Below are positions 46,588 through 55,806 of a stretch of 64,000 nt of DNA, in pieces. Source of the DNA: CAWFFV01 sp963814985 (lineage in GTDB: Bacteria; Chloroflexota; Ktedonobacteria; Ktedonobacterales; Ktedonobacteraceae). The notes beneath the pieces were generated by a model. The model ran no database searches, was not told the origin of the DNA, and saw nothing but the letters and a program-made list of their open reading frames with translations. Made by a program: the position numbers and the translations under genes. The stretch's first letter is position 1; every line of letters starts with the position of its first letter. Location of the stretch: the NCBI GenBank assembly GCA_963814985.1, contig CAWFFV010000029.1:62001-126000 (forward strand). Direction: 5' to 3'.

Positions 46588-47268
46588 TTAGACGAGTGGC
46601 GCTCCACAGTTGTTGCAGAAGCGCTTTCCTGGACGGCAGCGTGTACCACATTGATCGCAAAAAATTGCCCCTGTAGAGCCAACTGAAGGTTGTGGTGCAG
46701 GCTGAGCCGGTGGTGGTGCCGCATTCTGTATCGGTTGAGGCGGTGCAGATTGTGCTGCTTGTTGGGTAGGTGGCTGACTCTGCTCTGGACCCTGGATCGT
46801 TTGTATGGTTTCATGAATACCTTTTGCAGCTTTGATAGCCAGGCTACCGATCGTACCGGCGATTTTGAGTCCTTTGGCGATATCCTCCATATCTTTTTGC
46901 ATGCGATGTGTGGGAGGGAGAAGTGTTGAATTTGAGACTTTATTAAAGAAATTTGCTCCAATCTGTACACCATCACCGTTCCAGGAGAGTTGTCCTTGCT
47001 CTTGTGCACCATCGTCGAAGTGCAAAAGGAGGTTGTTGTCCTGAGAAGTATAGTTTCCCTCTCGTCGTGTCTCCTGGGTAGTTGTAGAAACCTGTTGTCC
47101 ACTCACCAGTGACTGAGCTGCGTTAGCAATGCGGCTGCGATCTTGTACGATGAAAGTGAATCGCCCATTGGGCTGTAAGATAAGGCGATCAATGCGCGAT
47201 GTGAAATAATCAAGCCCGACACCTGAGCGGTGAAGACACTCATATTGACCAGTGATTGGTTTTATCAC
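46588..47268 (-). CDS. Protein with C-terminal zinc ribbon
   Basis: 226 residues. The N-terminal ~100 residues form a beta-rich module (GQYECLHRSGVGLDYFTSRI, LSWNGDGVQIGANFF). A hydrophobic-amphipathic helix follows, then a Pro/Gln/Ala-rich linker (about 150-195) and a zinc ribbon at the very end: FCDQCGTRCRPGKRFCNNCG, i.e. C-x2-C-x9-C-x2-C. Function unknown. The overlapping 181-codon frame (46557-47102) is a shadow. A second zinc-ribbon protein lies at the right end of the window. Confidence 0.65.
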   Translation of the reverse strand: MIKPITGQYECLHRSGVGLDYFTSRIDRLILQPNGRFTFIVQDRSRIANAAQSLVSGQQVSTTTQETRREGNYTSQDNNLLLHFDDGAQEQGQLSWNGDGVQIGANFFNKVSNSTLLPPTHRMQKDMEDIAKGLKIAGTIGSLAIKAAKGIHETIQTIQGPEQSQPPTQQAAQSAPPQPIQNAAPPPAQPAPQPSVGSTGAIFCDQCGTRCRPGKRFCNNCGAPLV

Positions 47269-47321
47269 CAGCGAACCCCTTCTCAGATCTTTTGGGAACG
47301 ATTTATCTAATAGTATAGCAC

Positions 47322-48680
47322 TTACAACGGAGGAATGTCTTCTGCCATGAAGATCGGACCACTGGCAGATGCCAATTCGGAGAGGAGGCGAGTTTGTTCC
47401 AGTTCTTGTTTGCTCTCTTCTATTTTTCCTCGCTTGAGCAGATGGCAGCCCAGGCGCACATGAGCACCAATGCGAGCCGCAATACGATGTGTATCCGCTA
47501 ACTCTTTGGTGGCATGCCGAAAAGCCTCTTCTGCTTCCGGGTCTTTGGGATCAATCGCTTCCAGGATGCGACCGCGCATGAGATAGGCATCGACACGTCT
47601 GGACTTATTACTCCGTTTGCTGGCTTCCAGTGCCTGATCCGCATAGGTACAGGCGAGCTTGTAATTCATGGCCTCAAGTTCAATACCGGCTAGTGAGCAG
47701 GAAGCGGCCGAGACGACATTGGCCTCTTCTTGCTGGCGAAATTTTTCAGTAGAGGTAGTAGCTACTGGCTCATTGAGGGTAGCTGACCAGGAAGAGAGCA
47801 CATCTTTGAGATATGTTCGTACCTTCTCTACGTCACCTAATGCATACTCAATCTGTGCAATTTGACAGGTAACAAGTGCGGCACGTAATTGCTCTCCTAT
47901 AGATCGATAGAGAAAACGTGCATTTTCGGCATGTTCTAAGGCGATGCGCAATTTTACTTCTTTGCATGGACCGATCCCGTTGGAGGCTGTTTGTAAACTC
48001 CTGGCTTGTACGAAGGCTATGAGAGCTATGCCCCAGTGTACTTCGGCAACATATCCGAATGGCGTATCCCGATTCACCATCTGTAATGTGATTTGATATT
48101 GTTCAAGTGCATCATCAAACTGTTGGACTTCGCGATAGGTACAGGCGAGATACAGATGGAGCAACATCAGTTCATGTCTCTGATTGGTAGGTAATCCTTC
48201 AGGTTTTGGCTGCTCGCTGACCGCATACATAAGATCTTGTTGTGCTTTGAGGAACTTTCGTTGTTCGAAGTAGCATTGGCCTCGTAGCGCTGCCAGCCGC
48301 CAGCGTTGTAGTGTGGGGACATGCGGAAAATGTAAATTTTCCAGCCGACCAAGCATTTTAGAGAAATCTTTGTTCGCGAGTAGCTGAATTGCTTCAATCC
48401 GCAAATCTTCATACAGTTTGTATTGATGTGTCTCGACTTCAAATTCACGGTGTTGTTGTGCTAAAATCTCCAGATCCGTAAGTGGCAATTTGAGACGACC
48501 AGCCAGAAAGCGTAAACTCTCCTGAGAAGGGTCAACCCTATTACGCTCTATTTGTGAGATAAGGCTCGTGCTATAGTGGCCGTCGGCGACTTCTGCTAAG
48601 GAGAGGTGAAGATATTCACGCGCGGCTCTAATGCGACCTCCCAATGTATCTGGCGAAACGTGCTTTGATGGACGTGGCAT
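47322..48680 (-). CDS. XRE-family regulator with TPR domain
   Basis: 452 residues. N-terminal HTH: LGGRIRAAREYLHLSLAEVADGHYSTSLISQIER (landmark SLAEVADGHYSTSLISQIER), followed by PSQESLRFLAGRL. From about residue 80 to the end there are helical TPR-like repeats (LRGQCYFEQRKFLKAQQDL, ALEQYQITLQMV). This RRNPP/quorum-type layout suggests control by a peptide or protein ligand; no small peptide gene was recognised nearby. It is divergent from parE. Confidence 0.85.
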   Translation of the reverse strand: MPRPSKHVSPDTLGGRIRAAREYLHLSLAEVADGHYSTSLISQIERNRVDPSQESLRFLAGRLKLPLTDLEILAQQHREFEVETHQYKLYEDLRIEAIQLLANKDFSKMLGRLENLHFPHVPTLQRWRLAALRGQCYFEQRKFLKAQQDLMYAVSEQPKPEGLPTNQRHELMLLHLYLACTYREVQQFDDALEQYQITLQMVNRDTPFGYVAEVHWGIALIAFVQARSLQTASNGIGPCKEVKLRIALEHAENARFLYRSIGEQLRAALVTCQIAQIEYALGDVEKVRTYLKDVLSSWSATLNEPVATTSTEKFRQQEEANVVSAASCSLAGIELEAMNYKLACTYADQALEASKRSNKSRRVDAYLMRGRILEAIDPKDPEAEEAFRHATKELADTHRIAARIGAHVRLGCHLLKRGKIEESKQELEQTRLLSELASASGPIFMAEDIPPL

Positions 48681-48886
48681 ACCTCTATGCCATCCTTCCT
48701 AATTTAGGATTAAGAATGTGTAATAAGTAGTAATCTGGCAACGAAATTAATTATAATCGAGGTGATAAGAAATTACAATCCCATCTAGTAAAAAAATAAA
48801 GCGTGTCCCGGCTTTCGAAAAAACTAGTGAGAAGGGTGTGAATGTACCGCAACGAGGGAAATAGAACTTTTGGTCCAGGGTACATA

Positions 48887-48915
48887 TTGACTTTCAACGT
48901 GTAAGGCTGTATGCT
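48887..48915 (+). promoter_or_regulatory. Sigma-70-like promoter of parE-parC
   Basis: TTGACT at 48887-48892 and TATGCT at 48910-48915 with 17 bp between, about 45 bp upstream of the start codon. GAGAGG at about 48940 is the likely ribosome binding site. Confidence 0.55.
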
Positions 48916-48958
48916 GAGTAAGCGATTAAAGCATTTTGAAGAGAGGTATAGGGTTTAG

Positions 48959-51049
48959 ATGTCTCATTCCCCTAAAGCACCCTCTCCTCTGCCAAAAGGG
49001 GCGAAGGCAACACAGGAGCCGCTTTCACTCTTTGCCGCGAGGAGTCCCGGTGAAGATACAGAAATACCAGTAGTTCAAGCAGAGGAAGATGCACTGACAC
49101 GCAAGAAGAAAGACGCGGCCTATTCAGCAGCCGATATCCAGGTGCTTGAGGGCATTGCCGCAATACGACATCGTCCGGGGATGTACATTGGTTCAACGTC
49201 TACCTCTGGGTTAATTCATCTCATCTGGGAGGCTCTCGATAATGCCGTTGATGAGGCTGTAGCGGGCTTTGGTAAACATATCTGGGTGAGTATTGACCAG
49301 GAGGGGTGGGTGACCGTACGCGATGAGGGGCGTGGTATGCCGTTCGACCTGATGTTATACCAGGGCGACTACCTTCCAGCAGCAACGGTCATTCTTACCG
49401 TACCTCACTCAGGTGGCAAATTTGCTGAGGGAGCATACAAAACGGCGGGAGGTCTCCATGGCGTAGGATCAACCGTCATCAATGCCTTGTCAGAAAAATT
49501 AGAATTGACCATTTGGAAAGATGGACAGCAGTTCACTCAGGCCTTCAGTCGTGGTACCGCGATGCCACATCAGACCACTCCATGTGAGAGAAAACTTCAT
49601 GGCACCCAGTTGCGCTGGTTATATGATCACGCAATCTTTGATCCAGACGCCTATTATTCACTAGAGGCCATTGAGAGCCGTTTAAATGCTGCTGCTTATC
49701 TCAATCGCGGCGTATCCTTCCATCTAGATGCATGGGATGATGCTACTAGTGAGCAGGTAAGCCGTATCTTTTATTCTCGCGATGGGCTACCTGACTATGT
49801 ACGTGATCTGGCGACCAGTACGAGTACCCCGCTGTTTAAGCACGTCATTGGCATTGCCAAAGAGAAAGAGAATGTGCGTGTAGAGGTGGCGCTTCAGCCA
49901 ACGACTGGTTATAAGATTTCCATGTACAGCTATGCAAATGCGGTGCGTACGCGTGATGGCGGTGTACATGAGACTGGTTTTAAAGCCGCATTGACGAAAG
50001 TTATCAACGATTACGCTCTCAAGCTGGGTATTATCAAGAGTCGAGAAAAAGAAGGTTTCAGGCCAGAGGTAATTCAGCAAGGTCTTAATGTAGTCATCTC
50101 TGTAAAATTGACCAATCCGCAGTTCCAGGGACAGACCAAGGACCGTTTGAACAATGCTCCTATCGAAGGTATGGTACGCTCGGTAGTGGATGAGGGTTTG
50201 AAAGATTGGTTTGAGAGTAACACGAGTTCTGGTAAAGAGTGGCTCAAGAAGATTTTGCAAATGCAGAAAGCTCGTAACGAAGCTCAATTGGTGGAGGAAC
50301 TGGCGCGTGCCGGTACCAAGAAGAATGGCGAGCTGATAGATACAACACTCTCGAAAAAGTTTTTGCGCTGTAATACGGCGGACCCTGCACGAGCGGAATT
50401 GTTTATTGTCGAGGGTGATTCAGCCGGTGGAAGCGCTGGCCAGGGGCGCTTCTCTGAGTTCCAGGCTGTGCTGAAGTTGAAGGGCAAGCCTCTCAATGTT
50501 GCTAAGGCTGACCTGAAGAATATTGTCGAGAATGAGGAAATTCGTACCATCATAAATGTTCTGGGTACAGGAACACGTGATACTTTTGATATCAGTCGTC
50601 TCAAGTTCAATCGTGTGATTATTGCCACTGATGCTGATATAGATGGCTTACATATCCAATGCCTGTTATTAACGCTCTTTTATCAAGAGTTTAACGATCT
50701 GATTGAACGAGGCCATGTCTATATTGCCTGTCCACCACTATATTCCGTCAAATACAAGGGAAAAGTGATCTGGCTGTTGGATGATGACGCACGACTGCAA
50801 TTCATCAATACGCATGCTGATGCACAGGGATTGGAGTTCAAGCGTTTTAAAGGCCTGGGTGAGATGAATCCAAAAGAACTGCGTGACACCACCTTTGATC
50901 CAGCGCGCCGCATGCTTAAGCGTGTCGCGATGGAGGATGGTGTACTGGCCGCAAAATTAGTGACAGAATTGATGGAAGACAAAAACGCAGAGAGACGCCG
51001 CACCTTCCTGGCGGAACATGCTCGCAAGATCAAAGAATTGGACGTTTAA
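48959..51049 (+). CDS. parE: Type IIA topoisomerase subunit B, ParE-like
   Basis: ATPase subunit, 696 residues. An ~45-residue unconserved N-terminal extension precedes IQVLEGIAAIRHRPGMYIGST. GHKL motifs: EALDNAVDEAVAG, VRDEGRGMPFD, GGLHGVGSTVINALS. TOPRIM: FIVEGDSAGGSAGQGR and ATDADIDGLHI. The C-terminal signature is RFKGLGEMNPKELRDTTFDP. DGLHI and RFKGLGEM fit topoisomerase IV better than gyrase, but the distinction is not certain from sequence. It is followed after 3 bp by the A subunit. Confidence 0.9.
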   Translation: MSHSPKAPSPLPKGAKATQEPLSLFAARSPGEDTEIPVVQAEEDALTRKKKDAAYSAADIQVLEGIAAIRHRPGMYIGSTSTSGLIHLIWEALDNAVDEAVAGFGKHIWVSIDQEGWVTVRDEGRGMPFDLMLYQGDYLPAATVILTVPHSGGKFAEGAYKTAGGLHGVGSTVINALSEKLELTIWKDGQQFTQAFSRGTAMPHQTTPCERKLHGTQLRWLYDHAIFDPDAYYSLEAIESRLNAAAYLNRGVSFHLDAWDDATSEQVSRIFYSRDGLPDYVRDLATSTSTPLFKHVIGIAKEKENVRVEVALQPTTGYKISMYSYANAVRTRDGGVHETGFKAALTKVINDYALKLGIIKSREKEGFRPEVIQQGLNVVISVKLTNPQFQGQTKDRLNNAPIEGMVRSVVDEGLKDWFESNTSSGKEWLKKILQMQKARNEAQLVEELARAGTKKNGELIDTTLSKKFLRCNTADPARAELFIVEGDSAGGSAGQGRFSEFQAVLKLKGKPLNVAKADLKNIVENEEIRTIINVLGTGTRDTFDISRLKFNRVIIATDADIDGLHIQCLLLTLFYQEFNDLIERGHVYIACPPLYSVKYKGKVIWLLDDDARLQFINTHADAQGLEFKRFKGLGEMNPKELRDTTFDPARRMLKRVAMEDGVLAAKLVTELMEDKNAERRRTFLAEHARKIKELDV

Positions 51050-51052
51050 GGC

Positions 51053-53530
51053 ATGGCTCGTACAACTGAAAATACATCATCCGAAAACGGAATCATCCAG
51101 GAGGATTTTTCCGTAATTATATCGCAGGCTTTTGCTACCTATGGTCTCTCGGTGGTCACCGATCGGGCACTTCCCGATGCACGAGATGGTTTGAAGCCTG
51201 TACAACGACGTATCCTGGCAGGGATGCGTGAGGCGCGTTACCTTTCCAATCGCTCTACGGTCAAAAGTGCCGAAGTCGTTGGCCTCATCCTGGGAAACTA
51301 CCATCCGCACGGAGATACCTCTGTCTATGATGCGGCAGTGCGTATGGCCCAACCCTTTACGATGCGCTATCCTCTGATCGAGGGGCAAGGGAATATGGGA
51401 AGTGAAGATGGTGATGCACCGGCAGCCTATCGTTACACCGAAATGCGACTTTCACCATTCGCCGAAGCGCTGATGGCTGATATGGAGCGTGATACGGTAC
51501 CTGTGCATCCTACCTACAAGCAGGACCCAAAAGTTATTGAGCCTGACTACTTACCGGGACGAATTCCTCCGATCGTTAACCCGTCGAGTGGTATTGCTGT
51601 TGGCCTCTCCACCAACATTCCACCGCATAATCTGGGCGAAGTACTGCGCGCCTGTATTGCCCTGCTGGATCGTCCTGATATGAGTGTCGAGCAACTGATG
51701 ACCTATATCCAGGGACCTGATTTCTGCCAGGGCGGTCGTATCATTGGTAGCGATGGTATTAAAGACTACTTTACCGCAGGGAAAGGACGTATCGTTGTGC
51801 GGGCCGAAGTGCGTCTGGAGGAGACGCCACGTAGTCGCTCGTTGATTGTCACACAGATTCCGCCTATCGGGAGAGATAAGGTCAAAGCTTCTATCATCAA
51901 AGCTATCAATGCGCGTAAGCTGGAGGGATTAATGCCCGACCTGCGCGATGAGAGCGATACTGAGAAAGGCATGCGTATCGTCCTGGATTTACGTAAAGAT
52001 GCTGACGCGGCACAAACACTGTCGCAACTTTTTAGTGAAACGGATTTGCAGGTCTCTCTCACATTCCATATGGTTTTTCTCTTTGGTTCCTCAATGCAAG
52101 CGGCACGTCAGCCTAAATATGTAGGTATGGTGGAACTCCTCAACTATTGGAATGCGCATCAGGTTGACGTGTTGACGAGGAGAGCACAGTTCGATCTGCG
52201 TAAAGCACGCGAACGTTTGCATGTTGTTGAGGGATTGATCACCGGCTCTGCTCATGCCGACCAGATCGTCAAGATCTTTCAGCAAGCTGAAGATCGTGCC
52301 AGCGCACGCAAAGAAATTGAGGAACGATATCATCTCACCGCGATTCAGTCAGATGTTATTGCCTCAATGACTTTAGCCCAGGTGACCCGTCTGGATGCAG
52401 GTAAGTATGCAAAAGAAAAAGAAGAACTACAAGCCCGCATCCAGGAGTTGGAGCGGATCTTGTCTGATCGTAAAGTGCTTATCGCTTTGCTGAAAAAGGA
52501 TATGCAGCAACTCATTAAGCAATTTGGTGACGAGCGACGTACAATCATCGATGGCGAGGGACAGATCCATGCCCCTATTAAAACTGTTGCCAGTTTGCAT
52601 GAGCGAGAGCCTGTGGTTATCGCTTTTACGCGAAGTGGAGCACTCAAAGCTCTTCCGGCAGGGACATTTACGCCTAAGGGGAAGAATGGTGAGGCCGTGT
52701 ATGTACCTGTGCGTGGAGATGAGCAGCTACGCCAGATCATAGCAACTACCTCACAGGATTACCTGCTCTGTGTCTGTTCAACAGGACGTGTCTTCCAGAT
52801 AGCAACACACCGTATTCCTCAGGGAACACGATCAGCCAAAGGAGAGCCGTTACGTAAACTACTGGAGCTTGCTCCCGGCGAAGAAGTGGTGACTGTACTA
52901 CCTATCGAGTCCTATGATGAGGATCGTTACCTTGTGACCTTTAGCAAACTGGGCAAGGTGAAGAAATCACCATTGAGTGAGTACAGGACTGCGGATGTGG
53001 ATGGCCTGTCAGATATGAAGTTAGCTGATGGAGATCGTGTTGTTGCTGCGTTGCTCTCACGTGGGCTGGGCGAGTACTTTGTGACAACAGATGCCGCCCA
53101 AACTCTACGTTTTAGCGATGAAAGTCTGCGGGTACAGGGTCGCTCTGGTCAGGGTGTAGCTGCCATAGCTTTGGGTAAGGAAGCATCAGTTATCAGCGCC
53201 TCTTACCTGGATAGTGAACAGGCTGAAGCCAGCGAATTGGTGAGTTTGCTGGTTGTTACCGAGAATGGTACTGGTAAGAGAGTTCCTGTAGATCAATATC
53301 CGCAGAAAGGTCGTGCTACTGCTGGTGTGGTGACGACGGAAGCGGTTGACAAGGATCATGTGCTCCTCACGATGCTTCTTTACGAGGAAGACTACTTGCT
53401 TGTTACCTGGTCTGGTGAGCATGGTGAGCAGGTCACTGCCATGAAAGCAACCACGTTGAAAACCTTCCCACGCGCACGAAAAGGTTTGCCAATGGTAAAT
53501 GGGCGTGTGTCGAGTGTCGTGAAGTTGTAA
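51053..53530 (+). CDS. parC: Type IIA topoisomerase subunit A, ParC-like
   Basis: DNA-cleaving subunit, 825 residues. The quinolone region is NYHPHGDTSVYDAAVRMAQ; the catalytic Tyr is in AAYRYTEMRLS; then NPSSGIAVGLSTNIPPHNL and IPPIGRDKVKASI. A coiled coil covers about 370-480 (EKEELQARIQELERIL). The C-terminal beta-pinwheel has repeats (YLLCVCSTGRVFQI, RYLVTFSKLGKVKKS). At the place of the GyrA box (QRRGGKG) there is TPKGKNG, so wrapping and negative supercoiling are doubtful and a decatenase role fits better. Complete frame; tightly linked to parE. Confidence 0.9.
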   Translation: MARTTENTSSENGIIQEDFSVIISQAFATYGLSVVTDRALPDARDGLKPVQRRILAGMREARYLSNRSTVKSAEVVGLILGNYHPHGDTSVYDAAVRMAQPFTMRYPLIEGQGNMGSEDGDAPAAYRYTEMRLSPFAEALMADMERDTVPVHPTYKQDPKVIEPDYLPGRIPPIVNPSSGIAVGLSTNIPPHNLGEVLRACIALLDRPDMSVEQLMTYIQGPDFCQGGRIIGSDGIKDYFTAGKGRIVVRAEVRLEETPRSRSLIVTQIPPIGRDKVKASIIKAINARKLEGLMPDLRDESDTEKGMRIVLDLRKDADAAQTLSQLFSETDLQVSLTFHMVFLFGSSMQAARQPKYVGMVELLNYWNAHQVDVLTRRAQFDLRKARERLHVVEGLITGSAHADQIVKIFQQAEDRASARKEIEERYHLTAIQSDVIASMTLAQVTRLDAGKYAKEKEELQARIQELERILSDRKVLIALLKKDMQQLIKQFGDERRTIIDGEGQIHAPIKTVASLHEREPVVIAFTRSGALKALPAGTFTPKGKNGEAVYVPVRGDEQLRQIIATTSQDYLLCVCSTGRVFQIATHRIPQGTRSAKGEPLRKLLELAPGEEVVTVLPIESYDEDRYLVTFSKLGKVKKSPLSEYRTADVDGLSDMKLADGDRVVAALLSRGLGEYFVTTDAAQTLRFSDESLRVQGRSGQGVAAIALGKEASVISASYLDSEQAEASELVSLLVVTENGTGKRVPVDQYPQKGRATAGVVTTEAVDKDHVLLTMLLYEEDYLLVTWSGEHGEQVTAMKATTLKTFPRARKGLPMVNGRVSSVVKL

Positions 53531-53540
53531 TGGTTTGCAT

Positions 53541-53579
53541 CAATGGAGGATGCCCCTGCAAAATAGGTGTCTTCCATTG
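53541..53579. terminator. Hairpin between parC and convergent gene
   Basis: CAATGGAGGA (53541-53550) pairs with 53570-53579 (one G-U pair) around a 19-nt loop, 11 bp behind the parC stop and 33 bp before the end of the convergent gene. Confidence 0.5.
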
Positions 53580-53611
53580 TGCTAATCACTTTACATATCT
53601 CAGAGGACGGG

Positions 53612-54136
53612 TCAGGATTTGCTGCTCGTGAGAGCATAAATGATCCCTATGGCGAGTAGACCGAGACCGGGCAGCCAGAGTGAGAGCATGAAAGGGATGA
53701 AGTTGGGTGGAGTAAGACGTGCTGCCAGCAGTACTTCGATGATACCCACCCCTGCGACGATAATACCAGGTGTCACAGCACCAGAACCTACATATCTCCA
53801 GCGTGTCATGAGTGCAATAATGAGTAGTCCGAGTCCGATGGCAAGGATAAAAACGGCAAGGACCTGATTTCCTGGGATCAAGTGTTTGAATGTGAGAAAC
53901 ACGGCTATGCCTAGCATCGTAGTGAGCGAACTTGCTACTATCAGGCGTACTGGATTGAATACAGCCGCTATCAGCATACCAAAGCCAAAGACGAATACTC
54001 CTATGGGATAGTCGCCTGTACTTAGAGGGAAGAATTGTGCTGCTACCAGCAATATTCCTCCAAGTCCCAACAGAATAAAGGCCTGTTGCAGATTTCTGGT
54101 ACGAGTGGCCGTGCGCACAGAGGCTGTTTTTGACAT
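53612..54136 (-). CDS. Small membrane protein, six helices
   Basis: 174 residues. A basic N-terminus (RTATRTRNLQQ) is followed by six closely packed hydrophobic segments rich in Gly, Leu and Ile, with two basic inner loops (NPVRL, TRWRY). No family recognised. It stands alone and converges with parC. Confidence 0.55.
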   Translation of the reverse strand: MSKTASVRTATRTRNLQQAFILLGLGGILLVAAQFFPLSTGDYPIGVFVFGFGMLIAAVFNPVRLIVASSLTTMLGIAVFLTFKHLIPGNQVLAVFILAIGLGLLIIALMTRWRYVGSGAVTPGIIVAGVGIIEVLLAARLTPPNFIPFMLSLWLPGLGLLAIGIIYALTSSKS

Positions 54137-54335
54137 AAGGTGCTCCCTAAAAAATCTTCAATGTATTATAACACGCTCTGTTTGCCATACTTTTGCGGAA
54201 GAGCGGTCAAGAAGAAATGCTGTAGAGGAGAAATCAGTTTGTTGACTGACTAATATGGCAACGAGGCCAGAAGCTTTGCATATGGGCTGCTAAGCTCTTG
54301 CCTCGATAGATCAGATATAGTCTTCTGGTTTTCGA

Positions 54336-54668
54336 TTAGAAGGTTGAAGAGCCATCGTAGGGAGGAACTTCGTCAACTTTCTCGCCGGGTTTCTCTGAAC
54401 GCACAACCTCAATGGAACACTGTGCAATCAATGCACCGATAACACCGATAGCAGCCAATGTTGGAGCTAAGATAACGCCTGCTAACCCAAAGGTCAGTGG
54501 CAGTTCCATGATGGTGTGTCCATCTTGCTTGATAATAATACGACGTACATTACCCTCGTGAATCAGCTCCTTCACTCTGGTGAGCAACTGCTCTCCCATG
54601 ACTTGCAATTCTTCTACGCCATAACCAGGTTTCTGTTCAATGTTGACATTTGGATCTGTCTGTGTCAT
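54336..54668 (-). CDS. DUF4342-like protein
   Basis: 110 residues. The core VRRIIIKQDGHTIMELPLTFGLAGVILAPTLAAIG (landmark MELPLTFGLAGVILAPTLA) followed by AQCSIEVVR matches DUF4342 as I remember it: an amphipathic start, one hydrophobic hairpin, and a short charged tail. ATG 54668 has AAGGAGA upstream. Function unknown. Confidence 0.75.
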   Translation of the reverse strand: MTQTDPNVNIEQKPGYGVEELQVMGEQLLTRVKELIHEGNVRRIIIKQDGHTIMELPLTFGLAGVILAPTLAAIGVIGALIAQCSIEVVRSEKPGEKVDEVPPYDGSSTF

Positions 54669-54959
54669 GTTTCTTTTTCTCCTTATAATATTTACAGGCT
54701 TTTTGTCTCTCTATCCTTACCGGACCAGTACCACTGTTCGGATGGAGACACGCTATCTCGTAGAATTCTAACTAGTATGTTGTATCCTGCTCATAGTGGT
54801 GTCTGGTCTGATCACGGTTACATACTATATACGGTAACAGGAGACACAAGGTTGGAAAAAATACATCACAACCAGATCTCATTGATAAGGTTATCTCTTG
54901 CTCTCATGTCGGTGAAGATGAAACGCCTCATGTAATTTGTAGATTGAGAGGACATTTAG
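54669..54959. other. Divergent intergenic region
   Basis: About 290 bp with the promoters of the DUF4342-like and aminotransferase genes. The open frame 54516-54935 on the plus strand crosses the other gene and is not protein-like. No operator recognised. Confidence 0.35.
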
Positions 54960-55796
54960 ATGGATAATAACGCCTGGTGGTATATTGATGGACGTTGGGT
55001 ACATCCCAATGAAGCTACTATTTCAATCAATGATGTTGCTGTATTACGTGGCTATAGTGTGTTTGAAGGGTTGCGTACCTATGCTCGTCGGCCCTTTCAC
55101 TTGAATGAGCATCTGGAACGTCTGTATCGCTCAGCAGAGCTTATTGAGCTGGATGTGCCCTGTACGCATGATTTCATCGCTGATGTTGTGCAAGAGATTA
55201 TCGAGCGCAATCCGTATAAGCACGCAGCGATCCGTATACTGGTTACTGGGGGAGAGAGCGAGGATGGGATCATGCCCTCTGGTAAAGCAGGCTTGATGGT
55301 CCTGATTACACCGCTTGCTGAGCGGGATATGGGGCGCTTTGCAAGAGGATGTAAGCTCATTACCAGTCACTTGCAACGTATATCACCGCAGGCGAAAACC
55401 TCTAATTATATTGCAGCAATTCGTGCGCTTAAAGAAGCTGTACGGTGCGATGCAACGGATGCGCTCTTTGTCAACGAACAAAGCCATATTTTGGAAGGAA
55501 CTCGCAGTAACTTTTTTGTATTTCGTGGGGATACATTGATAACACCGCGAACGGGCGTCTTAATGGGTGTGACGCGCAATGTTGTGCTAGAACTGGCCCG
55601 TGGTCGTTTCTCTATTGAAGAGCGTCCCATCCTGCTTGCTGAATTAGCAGATGTGGATGAGGCCTTTATTACCTCATCCTCAAATGAAATTACACCCGTG
55701 ATCCAGATCGATGATCTGACGATTGGGCATGGTAAGCCAGGCTCCCGCGCCTATGAGTTGGAGCAACGTTTTATCGAGATGGTTGAGCATGACTAA
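54960..55796 (+). CDS. Class IV PLP aminotransferase (BCAT/D-amino-acid type)
   Basis: 278 residues. Marks: WWYIDGRWVHPNEATISINDVAVLRGYSVFEGLRTY (landmark LRGYSVFEGLRTY), HLERLYRSA, the PLP Lys in QAKTSNYIAAI, LEGTRSNFFVF, and the phosphate loop TSSSNEITPV. It could be a branched-chain aminotransferase, D-alanine aminotransferase or aminodeoxychorismate lyase relative; the sequence does not decide, so no symbol is given. It converges with the gabT-like gene. Confidence 0.85.
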   Translation: MDNNAWWYIDGRWVHPNEATISINDVAVLRGYSVFEGLRTYARRPFHLNEHLERLYRSAELIELDVPCTHDFIADVVQEIIERNPYKHAAIRILVTGGESEDGIMPSGKAGLMVLITPLAERDMGRFARGCKLITSHLQRISPQAKTSNYIAAIRALKEAVRCDATDALFVNEQSHILEGTRSNFFVFRGDTLITPRTGVLMGVTRNVVLELARGRFSIEERPILLAELADVDEAFITSSSNEITPVIQIDDLTIGHGKPGSRAYELEQRFIEMVEHD

Positions 55797-55806
55797 CCTG
55801 AGTCGG

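Noticed and set aside
46557..47102. 181-codon minus-strand frame overlapping the zinc-ribbon gene
   Set aside because: The other frame (46588-47268) has a clean C-x2-C/C-x2-C ribbon and a sensible domain order; this one is basic and repetitive without a fold pattern.
49787..50287. 166-codon minus-strand frame within parE
   Set aside because: Antisense to a conserved topoisomerase region; no start signal.
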